64,000 bases of DNA, taken from NCBI RefSeq assembly GCF_004923295.1, contig NZ_CP039639.1, positions 62,001-126,000 on the forward strand, read 5' to 3'. The notes beneath the pieces are model-generated. The model was not told where the DNA came from. It searched no databases and saw nothing but the letters and a program-made list of their open reading frames with translations. The stretch's first letter is position 1; each line of letters starts with the position of its first letter. Of the stretch, positions 54,001-60,812 are shown one piece after another. This DNA is from Azospirillum sp. TSH100 (lineage in GTDB: Bacteria; Pseudomonadota; Alphaproteobacteria; Azospirillales; Azospirillaceae). The position numbers and the translations under genes are program-made.

Positions 54001-57000
54001 CACATGGTGCCCGCCCGGCTGATGGTGCTGGACGCCATCCCCGTCACCCCGACCGGCAAGCTCGACCGCGCCGCCCTGCCCACCCCGCGCTGGGAAGCCG
54101 CCGACCAGGTGGCTCCGTCCACCCCGGTGGAGGAGCTGCTGGTCCGGCTGTGGCGGGAGGCGCTGAACGCGGGGCGCGTCGGCGTCACCGACAATTTCTT
54201 CGAGATCGGCGGCGATTCGATCATCGCGCTCCAGATCGTCGCCCGCGCCCGCGCCGCCGGCCTGCGCATCACCCCGAAGCAGCTGCTGGAGCGCCAGACC
54301 ATCGCCGCCCTGGCGCTGGTGGCGGAGGAGGTCGCCCCCACCGCCGGTACCGCGACGGAGGCTCCCGACGGCCCATCGCCGCTGGCGCCGATCCAGGCCT
54401 GGTTCTTCGACCAGCCGGTCCCCAACCGCCACCGCTGGAACCAGTCGGTGCTGCTGGCCGCGACCGTCCGCGTCGACGCCGCCCGGCTGGCCGGCGCGCT
54501 CGCCATGGTCGCCGGCCGCCACGACGCGCTGCGCCTGCGCTTCTGCCAGACGGCCGACGGCAGTTGGGCGCAGACCCATGCCGACGGCCGGCATGACGCG
54601 CTGCGCCTGCGCTTCTGCCAGACGGCGGACGGCAGCTGGACGCAGACCCATGCCGACGGCCCCGCCACCATCCCGCTGGACGAGGCGGAGGCCGCCGACG
54701 ACGACGCCGTCACCCGCCTGTGCGACGAGGCGCAGGGCCGGCTCGACCTCGCCGCCGGGCCGCTGATGCGGGCGCTGCTGATCCGCAAGACGGATGGTGC
54801 GCAGCGTCTGTTCCTGGTGGCCCATCATCTGGTGGTGGACGGCGTCTCCTGGCGCATCCTGCTGGAGGATCTGGCGGCGGCCCTGCAAGGCCCCTGCATG
54901 CTCGACCGGCTGCCCGCCGCCGGCACCCCCTTCGCCCTGTGGGCGCGGCGTCTGGTGCAGGAGGTTCCCCGCTTCCTCGGCCAGCTCGACCGGTGGCGCC
55001 ATGCACTGGACACTCCGCCGCTGCCAGTGGATGGCCCGCTATCGCTCAACACCCGCCGCCATGCCGTCACCCACAGCCTCCGGCTCGACCGCGTCCGGAC
55101 CCGCGCCCTGCTGACCGAGGCGCCGGCCGCCTACCGCACCCGCATCGACACGCTGCTGCTGACCGCGGTCGCCCGCGCGGTCCAGCGCCGCTGGTCCGCC
55201 GACGCCCTGACCGTCCATGTCGAGGGCCATGGCCGCGAGGCCCTGTTCCCCGACCTCGACGTCGGCCGCACCGTCGGCTGGTTCACCAGCGTCTTTCCCG
55301 TCCGCCTCGCCCCGCCGCCCTCCTGGGATGGCGCCATCCGCCATGTCAAGGAGGCGCTGCGCGCCGTTCCCGATGGCGGCATCGGCTTCAACCTGCTGCG
55401 CCATCTCGGCCCGCCCGACACCCGCGCCGCGCTGTCCGGCCGTCCGGTCGCGCTGTCCTTCAACTATCTGGGACAGTTCGACGGCGGCGCCGCCGACACG
55501 CCCTGGCGCCCGGCGCCGGAGGAGTGCGGTGCCGGCACCGATCCGGACGCGCCGCTGGGCGCGCTGATCTCCATCGACGGGCAGGTGATGGCGGGGGAGC
55601 TGACCCTGCACGCCCGCGCCAGCGCCGCCCTGTTCCCGGACAGTGTGATCGCCGCCCTGATGGAGGATGTCCGTGCCGCCCTGGCGGAGCTGACCACGCA
55701 CTGCGCCAGCGTCCCGCCGGGTCAGGCCACCCCGTCCGACTTCCCGCTGGTGCCGCTGACCCAGACCGACATCGACACGCTGCCCATCCCCGCCACGGCA
55801 ATCGCCGATATCCTGCCGGCGACGCCGATGCAGGCGGCGATGCTGCGCCACAGCCTGACCAACCCGTCCTCCGACGCCTACAAGGTGCAGGTCTGGGCGA
55901 CCATCGACCGGCTCGACCCCGACCGGCTGGCCGCGGTGTGGCGCGAGGTGATCGCCCGCCACGACATTCTGCGCGCCGCCTTCGCCGAGGTACCGCAGAC
56001 CGACGGCGGGACGCAGCCCCTTTTGGTCGTCGCCAAGGCCGCCGACCTGCCCGTCACCCTGCTGGACTGGCGCGACGAGCCCGATCCGGAAACCGCCTGG
56101 AACCGCCTGTGCGACGATGAATACCGCCGCCGCTTCGACGTTGACCAGGCGCCGCTGATGCGGGTGACGATGGTGCGCACCGGCCCGGCCACCCACCGCT
56201 TCCTGTGGACTTGGCACCACGCCTTGCTCGACGGCTGGAGCATGTCGCGCCTGCTGGGCGATGTCCTGCGCCTTTATGACGGCGCCCCCGTGCCGCCGCC
56301 GGTCGTGCGCCTGCGCGATCTCGCCGCCTGGACCCAGGCGGCCGGTCCGGCACGGGAACAGGCCGCCGCCCATTGGCGCGCGCAGCTGGCCGCCCTGCCC
56401 GCCCCCACCCGCCTGACCGAAGTCCTGCCGCCGCCCCCCCAGCCGGAAGCGGACGATGCGGAGGAGCGCACCATCGACGCCGCCACCGTCCAGCGGCTCC
56501 AGCGCCATGCCGGCGCCCGCAAGGTGACCTTGAACACGCTGGTCCAGGCGGCGTGGCTGCGGCTGCTGGCGGCGCTGACCGGCCAGCGCACCGTTGCCTT
56601 CGGCGCGGTGATGTCCGGCCGCTCCGTCGAGATGCCGGGGATCGATCATGTCACCGGACTGCTGGTCGGCGTCCTGCCGCTGGTCTGCGAGGCGGACGCC
56701 AGCGCGGATGACGGCACCGGCGATGACGGCAGCCGGCTGCGCGCCCTCTTCGACGCCAACATCGCCGCCCGCCAGCACGAGCATGCCCCGCCACCGGATC
56801 TGCAAAGCTGGACTGGAACCGCCCCCTTCGACAGCGTGGTGATCTTCGAGAACTATCCGGTGGACGACGCCCTGTGGCTGAGCGAGCGGGCAACCCTGTC
56901 CTTCCGCGACGTCGGCAACCGTGGCCGGATGAGCTGGCCGCTGACCCTGGTGGTGGTGCCGCGCGACACGCTGGTGCTGCGCCTGGAATATGCCGGCACC

Positions 57001-57105
57001 CTGCTGCGCCGCGCCGACGTGACGGCCCTGGCCAACCGTCTGGTGGCGGAGCTGGAGCGCTTCAGCGCCCCGGTTTCTGGAAACCCGGCGTCTGGATCAC
57101 CCTGA
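51100..57105 (+). CDS. Non-ribosomal peptide synthetase C-A-T-E-C
   Basis: The 2001-residue protein has C4 (about 55–490; HHIAADG at 182), A4 (505–985; TSGSTGTPKG at 648), T4 with GGDSI (Ser1040), an epimerization domain (about 1093–1530; HHLVVDG at 1242, EGHGRE and FNYLGQ motifs) and a terminal C domain (about 1563–1990; HHALLDG at 1706). The A4 residues read by eye are DGEASGGVTK; I do not match this securely, and by elimination acyl-hydroxyornithine is likely, delivered in D form by the E domain. The terminal C domain has no carrier after it and no thioesterase follows, so it may release the chain (possibly by cyclisation) or pass it to the C-A-T synthetase on the other strand. The E domain carries a 24-residue tandem duplication. 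The last 44 bp overlap the convergent curlin gene. Confidence 0.92.
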   Translation: MADTLAPSLHDIARGFARLPTDKRRGFLDALRARGIAFSRLPVPKRQGDAAAPVPASPAQRQLWTLQRLDPASPAYHMPGAFRLSGRLNPTALEAALNAVAARHEILRTAYREDGDGRLWAVPLPDRPVRLHHHDLSNRPDAAPGFAERLAAAPFDLERDSPWRADLLRLGPDEHGLLVTLHHIAADGASIGLLMADLAAAYNAVRQGRPPALSELTVQHADLALWQAAWLEAGEADRQTEFWRTTLSGAPARLTLPGFETESSDDSGGEQTTLLPSPLSGTVKQLAASEGCTLFTVLLAAYALLLGRMSGQDELVIGIPVAGRRQPEAEQAIGCFVNTLPLRLRLSPAQPFRRWLHEIAGAVAAAQDNQDLPFDLIQETVRAERGAAPLVQVMFDHRPAPVTFGGPDGLQLDGLRLEPLELPVRRAKFDLALAGTERPDGTILARLAHRGEAIPAARLLRRWQRLLTQVAASPDRPLRALDIRCEDEIQTIARWSRDPDWTGITPEPVPVLLARLAAERPDAPAILFGADTVTRGKLDRRANRLAHRLIALGAGPESRVGVCLSRSPELIVAFLAVLKSGAAFIPLDPAHPAERQQAIREAAGLSLLIADTPLDGVTTLRPDEVDDTPDHAPEVAIHPHGLAYVIHTSGSTGTPKGVAVEHGPLAMHCVATGAVYDMGPDSRELHFLSFTFDGAHERWMTALAAGGAILLRDDSLWTAEQTYDAIRRHRLTHAGFPPKYLQQLAAWAEQQGGEPPPMQLYSFGGEAMPRAGLERLFRALRPRHAINGYGPTETVVTPLVWKGDGTSLPDSPYVPIGRPVGDRSAHILDDDLNPLPIGVTGELWIGGGGLARGYLGRPAATAERFIPDPFGRPGARLYRTGDLARWREDGTVEFLGRRDHQVKLRGFRIELGEIEAHLAAEPGVREAVVVAQETDGVTRLVGYLVPSPGAKPDPAAVTAALAARLPAHMVPARLMVLDAIPVTPTGKLDRAALPTPRWEAADQVAPSTPVEELLVRLWREALNAGRVGVTDNFFEIGGDSIIALQIVARARAAGLRITPKQLLERQTIAALALVAEEVAPTAGTATEAPDGPSPLAPIQAWFFDQPVPNRHRWNQSVLLAATVRVDAARLAGALAMVAGRHDALRLRFCQTADGSWAQTHADGRHDALRLRFCQTADGSWTQTHADGPATIPLDEAEAADDDAVTRLCDEAQGRLDLAAGPLMRALLIRKTDGAQRLFLVAHHLVVDGVSWRILLEDLAAALQGPCMLDRLPAAGTPFALWARRLVQEVPRFLGQLDRWRHALDTPPLPVDGPLSLNTRRHAVTHSLRLDRVRTRALLTEAPAAYRTRIDTLLLTAVARAVQRRWSADALTVHVEGHGREALFPDLDVGRTVGWFTSVFPVRLAPPPSWDGAIRHVKEALRAVPDGGIGFNLLRHLGPPDTRAALSGRPVALSFNYLGQFDGGAADTPWRPAPEECGAGTDPDAPLGALISIDGQVMAGELTLHARASAALFPDSVIAALMEDVRAALAELTTHCASVPPGQATPSDFPLVPLTQTDIDTLPIPATAIADILPATPMQAAMLRHSLTNPSSDAYKVQVWATIDRLDPDRLAAVWREVIARHDILRAAFAEVPQTDGGTQPLLVVAKAADLPVTLLDWRDEPDPETAWNRLCDDEYRRRFDVDQAPLMRVTMVRTGPATHRFLWTWHHALLDGWSMSRLLGDVLRLYDGAPVPPPVVRLRDLAAWTQAAGPAREQAAAHWRAQLAALPAPTRLTEVLPPPPQPEADDAEERTIDAATVQRLQRHAGARKVTLNTLVQAAWLRLLAALTGQRTVAFGAVMSGRSVEMPGIDHVTGLLVGVLPLVCEADASADDGTGDDGSRLRALFDANIAARQHEHAPPPDLQSWTGTAPFDSVVIFENYPVDDALWLSERATLSFRDVGNRGRMSWPLTLVVVPRDTLVLRLEYAGTLLRRADVTALANRLVAELERFSAPVSGNPASGSP
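54514..54657 (+). repeat. 72-bp in-frame tandem duplication in the epimerization domain
   Basis: Two consecutive 72-bp units (54514–54585 and 54586–54657) differ at only 5 positions by eye; four changes are silent and one gives Ala to Thr. They encode GRHDALRLRFCQ... twice (residues 1139–1162 and 1163–1186), upstream of the HHxxxDG active site. Confidence 0.92.
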
Positions 57106-57685
57106 TGTCCATGCCCGAGCCGTTCTGAAGGATGCGGAAGCCCTGACCGCCGTTGCGGATGGTGCTGTCGATGCTGTTGTTGGCTCCGGTCTGGGTGACG
57201 GACAGGCTGCTGTTGCCCTCCTGGACGGTGGTCACCTCGTTGCCCACGCCGTCCTGCCGGTGCTCTGAGTCGTTGTTGGCACCGCGCTGAACGGTGGAGG
57301 ACAGGTTGCCGCTGCCGCTCTGGCGGACGCTGGAGCGGTTGCCGGACCCTGACTGCGTGACGGTCGCGCGGTTGGCGGCGCCGTCCTGCATCAGCGTTGC
57401 GTCGTTGCCGCTCCCGGCCTGGGCGATCGACGCGGCATTGCTGCCGAGCTGGCTGATGCTGGCCCGCTGCCGCTGGCCGGACTGGGTGATGGCGGCGCTG
57501 TTGCTGCCGGATTGCACCTGCTCGGCCCACAGCTGCGTTCCGGTCTGCCGGGTATCGGCGCTGTTCGCCCCGGTCTGCACATGGCTGGCCCGGTTGCCCT
57601 CGCCGATCTGGTCGATGTAGGCGACGCTGCCGGCCGCCGCCGGACCGGCCAGCAGGATCAGCAGGACGGTGCAGGGAACACGCAT
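57062..57685 (-). CDS. Curlin-repeat protein, CsgB/CsgA-like
   Basis: The 207-residue precursor has a signal peptide (about residues 1–18) and then curlin-type repeats about 20–23 residues long, with spaced Gln, Gly and Asn such as QTGANSAD, QSGSNSAA and QSGSGNRS. Such repeats stack as a beta-solenoid in extracellular amyloid fibres. It is the smaller of two adjacent curlin proteins and the last gene of the operon, so it may be the nucleator (CsgB role), though that division is inferred. The C-terminal 30 residues (MDIRVIQTPG) are less repetitive. The 3' end overlaps the convergent NRPS gene by 44 bp. A GGAGG site precedes the ATG. Confidence 0.85.
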   Translation of the reverse strand: MRVPCTVLLILLAGPAAAGSVAYIDQIGEGNRASHVQTGANSADTRQTGTQLWAEQVQSGSNSAAITQSGQRQRASISQLGSNAASIAQAGSGNDATLMQDGAANRATVTQSGSGNRSSVRQSGSGNLSSTVQRGANNDSEHRQDGVGNEVTTVQEGNSSLSVTQTGANNSIDSTIRNGGQGFRILQNGSGMDIRVIQTPGFQKPGR

Positions 57686-57751
57686 GGTGGACCTCCTTTG
57701 CCGGCGGGGAGGTGGAGCGCTGCCCCGCCTCCCTGCCCTATTTCCCTCGGA

Positions 57752-58786
57752 TCAGCGCTGGATCTGCGTGTTGCGGTTGCCGGTGCCGTCCTGCCGGGCG
57801 CCGACGGTGTTGTTGTTGCCGGTCTGCGACTGGATGGACCGGTTGTCGGCGCCGTTCTGGTACAGCGAGGCGGTGTTGAAGTTGCCGCGCTGGGTCTGTT
57901 CGCCGGTGTTGGTGGGCGACGCGGTGGCGCTGGTGATCTGCAGGGCGTCGGCGCTGTTGCCGTTGCCCGTCTGGCTCTGGGTCAGCACGTTGTACATGCC
58001 CTGCTGACGGCCGGTGGCGGCGTTGCCCGATCCGGACTGCGTCTGGGTCAGGCCGTTGTACATCCCATCCTGCCGACCGGAGGCGCTGTTGCCGGTCCCG
58101 CTCTGGGTCTGGGTGATGGTGTTGTAGGAGCCGCTCTGGAGGGCGGCGGCCACGTTCAGATCGCCGCTCTGGGTCTGGCCGGCGGTGTTCCTGACGCCGG
58201 TCTGGGTGATGCGCGCGCTCTGCGACCGCCCGTCCCGCTGGTTCTGCGTCGCCTGGTTTTCGGTCTCCGCCTGCTCGATGTAGGCGGCGCTGCCGGCCGT
58301 GTTGGTCTGGGCCTGCGTCGCCTTGTTCCTGCTGTCTGACTGGCGCAGGTCCAGCAGACTGTTGGAGCCGCCGGACTGGCTCTGGCTGCCGGTGTTGGTG
58401 ACGCCGGTCTGCGAGGCGACGGCGCGGTTGGCGATGCCGCCCGCACCGGTCTGCGTCAGCACATGGCCGGAGCCGGCCTGCGTCGCCGACAGCTGGTTGC
58501 GCTGGCCGTTGGTCTGCTTCTGGGCAAGGTCATTGCGGTCGCCGGTCTGCGAGGCGGCGGCCCTGTTGCCCGTACCCCCGGTCTGCGACAGCACGGCCTT
58601 GTTGGAGAAGCCCTTCTGGACGGTGCTGGTGCTGTTGCCGCTGCCCCGCTCCTGGGTCTGTTCGTTGGTGTTGAAGGTGCCGGCCTGATCGATGTAGGCG
58701 GCGTTCCCCCGCGACTGGGCGGATGCCGTTCCCGACACCGCGGCGAGAGCCAGAACCGCGGCGGTGACGAAGAGAGACGTCTTCAT
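57752..58786 (-). CDS. csgA: Curlin-repeat major amyloid subunit, CsgA-like
   Basis: The 344-residue precursor has a signal peptide (about residues 1–23, GTASA) and then roughly a dozen or more curlin repeats with the pattern QTGxxN/QSGxxN, for example QSGTGNSASGRQDG and QSGSGNAATGRQQG. It is more than twice the length of E. coli CsgA (about 150), so it would form a longer solenoid. AYIDQAG near the start and AYIEQAE in the middle suggest an internal duplication of a larger block. The ATG at 58786 (MKTSLFVT) is preceded by GAGGA. It follows csgG and precedes the smaller curlin gene by 66 bp. It should be secreted through CsgG and assembled on the cell surface for biofilm or root attachment. 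Confidence 0.88.
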   Translation of the reverse strand: MKTSLFVTAAVLALAAVSGTASAQSRGNAAYIDQAGTFNTNEQTQERGSGNSTSTVQKGFSNKAVLSQTGGTGNRAAASQTGDRNDLAQKQTNGQRNQLSATQAGSGHVLTQTGAGGIANRAVASQTGVTNTGSQSQSGGSNSLLDLRQSDSRNKATQAQTNTAGSAAYIEQAETENQATQNQRDGRSQSARITQTGVRNTAGQTQSGDLNVAAALQSGSYNTITQTQSGTGNSASGRQDGMYNGLTQTQSGSGNAATGRQQGMYNVLTQSQTGNGNSADALQITSATASPTNTGEQTQRGNFNTASLYQNGADNRSIQSQTGNNNTVGARQDGTGNRNTQIQR

Positions 58787-58866
58787 GGCGTGCGATTTCC
58801 TCAATTTATGGTGCGACACGGCTGCCAAAGAGCCAAACGAATGGGGTGTTGCAGGGAGATGCCGCC

Positions 58867-59934
58867 TTACTGGGTCGTCGGCGGAAGGGCGCCGCGGTTG
58901 GGCGTTGTCGGCAGGATGAAGGTCTGGCCGCCCTGCGGCGTCTGGGGCGATCCCACCGGCGGCACCATGCTGCGCTCGCCGTTGGCGGCGGAGCCCGTCG
59001 GCGTCCGGGTCGGCGTCCGGCTTTCCGGCGGCGGAATCGTGACCGGCTGCGGTTCGGCCCGCAAATCCTCCGGCGTCGCCTGGATGCGCGTCCGTTCGAC
59101 GATGCCGTCGCGTTCCTCAAGGTAGCGGTCGATGAAGGGCTGCGCCTCCGGCCCCCGGAACTCCCAATAGCCGTCCAGGGCCCCTTCCATCACCAGCGTG
59201 TAGACAGCCTTCTCGATGGCCTGCTTCACCGCCAGTTGGACCGGTTCGTTGGTGGTGACGCCGCCCTCGATCTCCAGCAGCTTGTTGAAGCCGACATAGC
59301 GGAAGGCGTCGCCATGCAGCAGCACCGAATAGACGGTCTTGGTGGTGTTGACGCTCTTCAGCACCTCGCCGTTCTGCACCGACACCGCCCGCAGATAGAC
59401 GGTGACGGTGTCCCGCCGATACTGCGTGTCGCCGCCAACGCCGAGGAAGCGGGCGCCGAAGCCCCCTGTCAGCGTGTTGCTGTCATATCCGACGATGCCG
59501 CCTTCCAGCAGGATCCCGGCATAGGTCAGCGGCGGCAGGGCCTGCGATCCTCCGCCATAGGTTTCCCGCATGGAACGGATGATCTGCCGTTCCTGAAGCA
59601 GGGCCGGCAGGCCGCGCCGTTCGGCGACCCGGAACCAGGACCGCCGCCCTGCCCGCTCCAGCGCGTTCACCAGGATGGTGGCGCCGCCCTGGGTCACCGC
59701 CCGGCTGTATTCGGAAAAGGTCTCGTTCGGTTTGTTCTGCCCGGTCAGATCCTCGAAATTATAGACCGCGACCGTCAATTGCCGAACCGGCGGCGGCAGG
59801 GCCAGCAGGTCGTCCAGCATAGCCGTCTTCGGCTCCAGCCGGGGGGTTTCGGAAAAGGCGGTTTCCGGGCGCGTTGCCGAACAGGCGCCCAGCAGAAGGC
59901 AGGCGCCGGCCAGAAGCAGGGAAACGAGGCGCAT
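58867..59934 (-). CDS. csgG: Curli secretion channel CsgG
   Basis: The 355-residue lipoprotein has a lipobox LLGAC with acylated Cys18, and a CsgG core: VYNFEDLTGQNKPNE, GGATILVNAL, WFRVAERRGL, QERQIIRSMRE and the LEGGIVGYDSNTLTGGFGARFLG barrel strand (key part LEGGIVGYDSNT). CsgG forms the nonameric outer-membrane pore for curlin export. After the core (about residue 265) there is a Pro/Thr-rich extension of some 80–90 residues that E. coli CsgG (277 residues) lacks; it is probably disordered. It lies 97 bp after csgF and 81 bp before the major curlin gene, so the operon order is csgF-csgG-curlin-curlin. Confidence 0.93.
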   Translation of the reverse strand: MRLVSLLLAGACLLLGACSATRPETAFSETPRLEPKTAMLDDLLALPPPVRQLTVAVYNFEDLTGQNKPNETFSEYSRAVTQGGATILVNALERAGRRSWFRVAERRGLPALLQERQIIRSMRETYGGGSQALPPLTYAGILLEGGIVGYDSNTLTGGFGARFLGVGGDTQYRRDTVTVYLRAVSVQNGEVLKSVNTTKTVYSVLLHGDAFRYVGFNKLLEIEGGVTTNEPVQLAVKQAIEKAVYTLVMEGALDGYWEFRGPEAQPFIDRYLEERDGIVERTRIQATPEDLRAEPQPVTIPPPESRTPTRTPTGSAANGERSMVPPVGSPQTPQGGQTFILPTTPNRGALPPTTQ

Positions 59935-60030
59935 GGGGTCCGTCCGGGAGGAAGGCGAGCGAAGGGATGCGGTGCCCGACCGATGGTCAGGACCGGTAAA
60001 GAGCCGGCACGTGCGGAAGGAACGCGGGGA

Positions 60031-60486
60031 TCAGTAGGCGGGCGTCGGAATCTGGATCACCGTCCTGCCGCCCGTCGAACTGTCGGTGATGGTGACCGAG
60101 GTCGAGCCGCCGCTCTTGGCGAAATCGACCGTCGTGCTGCCGATGACGAAGCGGCCGGAGTCCCTGGCATTCTCCCCATAGATCTGGTCGGCGATCTGCG
60201 AGGAGATCCGGCTCAGCAGGCTGCTCTGGATGACCCGCTCGAACTCCTTCGACGGGTCCGACTGTGCAAGAAGGCCGCTGTTGCCGCTCGGCTTTTCAAA
60301 CTTGTTGTTGGCGTTGGCGGTGCCGAGCAGATGCTCGCTGTAAAAGGGGTTCCCGCCAAACGACGGGTTTCGGGGAGTATAGACCAGTTCACCGGCCAGA
60401 GCCGCCCCACCCGGCCCCACTGCCTGAAAAATCGCCAGGGAACCCAGGGCAAGCGTCAACGCGGCCAGGAGCAAGGATCCTCGCAT
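60031..60486 (-). CDS. csgF: Curli assembly protein CsgF
   Basis: The 151-residue precursor has a signal peptide (about residues 1–31) followed by the CsgF core: LVYTPRNPSFGGNPFYSEHLLGTAN, given by its ends LVYTPRNPSFGG and LLGTAN, the region that inserts in the CsgG pore. The remainder (RISSQIADQIYG, FVIGSTTVDF, TDSSTGGRTVIQIP) matches the family. CsgF links the nucleator to the CsgG pore on the cell surface. It is the first gene of the operon with an AAGGGAG site before the ATG. No csgE, csgD or csgC gene is seen in the window. Confidence 0.93.
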   Translation of the reverse strand: MRGSLLLAALTLALGSLAIFQAVGPGGAALAGELVYTPRNPSFGGNPFYSEHLLGTANANNKFEKPSGNSGLLAQSDPSKEFERVIQSSLLSRISSQIADQIYGENARDSGRFVIGSTTVDFAKSGGSTSVTITDSSTGGRTVIQIPTPAY

Positions 60487-60812
60487 GCCGCAGCACTCCC
60501 TTCAAATTTGACTTACATGTTTCGCGCCCGCCCCTGCACCCGAATGGCTCCGCTTGGGAACAGCTTCGGTAACTTCCACGGTGTCGGGCACCAACTCAGA
60601 GGAAGCTATTTGAGCAACCGCCCGAAATAAATTGCGGAGGAGGATAGTTTTGCCTTTACCCACAAAGCAAGGTTGTAGCGGGGTGGCGTAATCCCGGCAG
60701 CTTCTCCTGAAAAATCGGGTCGGATGACAGGATACCATCCGCCGCTTTGGGAGGAGGGAGGGAGCCGAACGGCGGATGAAACCACCGGCCTCCTCCCCTT
60801 CCGGAATCGCCG
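60487..60812 (-). other. Gap between the malonyl-CoA synthetase and curli genes
   Basis: A 326-bp gap holding the csgF promoter. CGGATG (60721–60726) and CATCCG (60736–60741) form a short stem followed on the minus strand by ACCCGATTTTT, a weak terminator candidate for the synthetase gene. No gene was supported and no clear promoter boxes were recognised. Confidence 0.4.

Noticed and set aside
34091-57105. Search for a thioesterase domain or gene in the siderophore locus
   Set aside because: No alpha/beta-hydrolase GxSxG context was found at the synthetase ends or as a separate gene; recorded as an absence instead.
57100-58700. Regular short DNA repeats resembling a CRISPR array
   Set aside because: They are degenerate coding repeats of two curlin proteins, in frame, without conserved direct repeats or unique spacers.
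60640-60702. A GGAGGAGG site followed by a TTG and a 13-codon frame upstream of csgF, as a possible leader peptide
   Set aside because: The start codon is weak, the strand is opposite to csgF, and the peptide has no recognisable regulatory composition.
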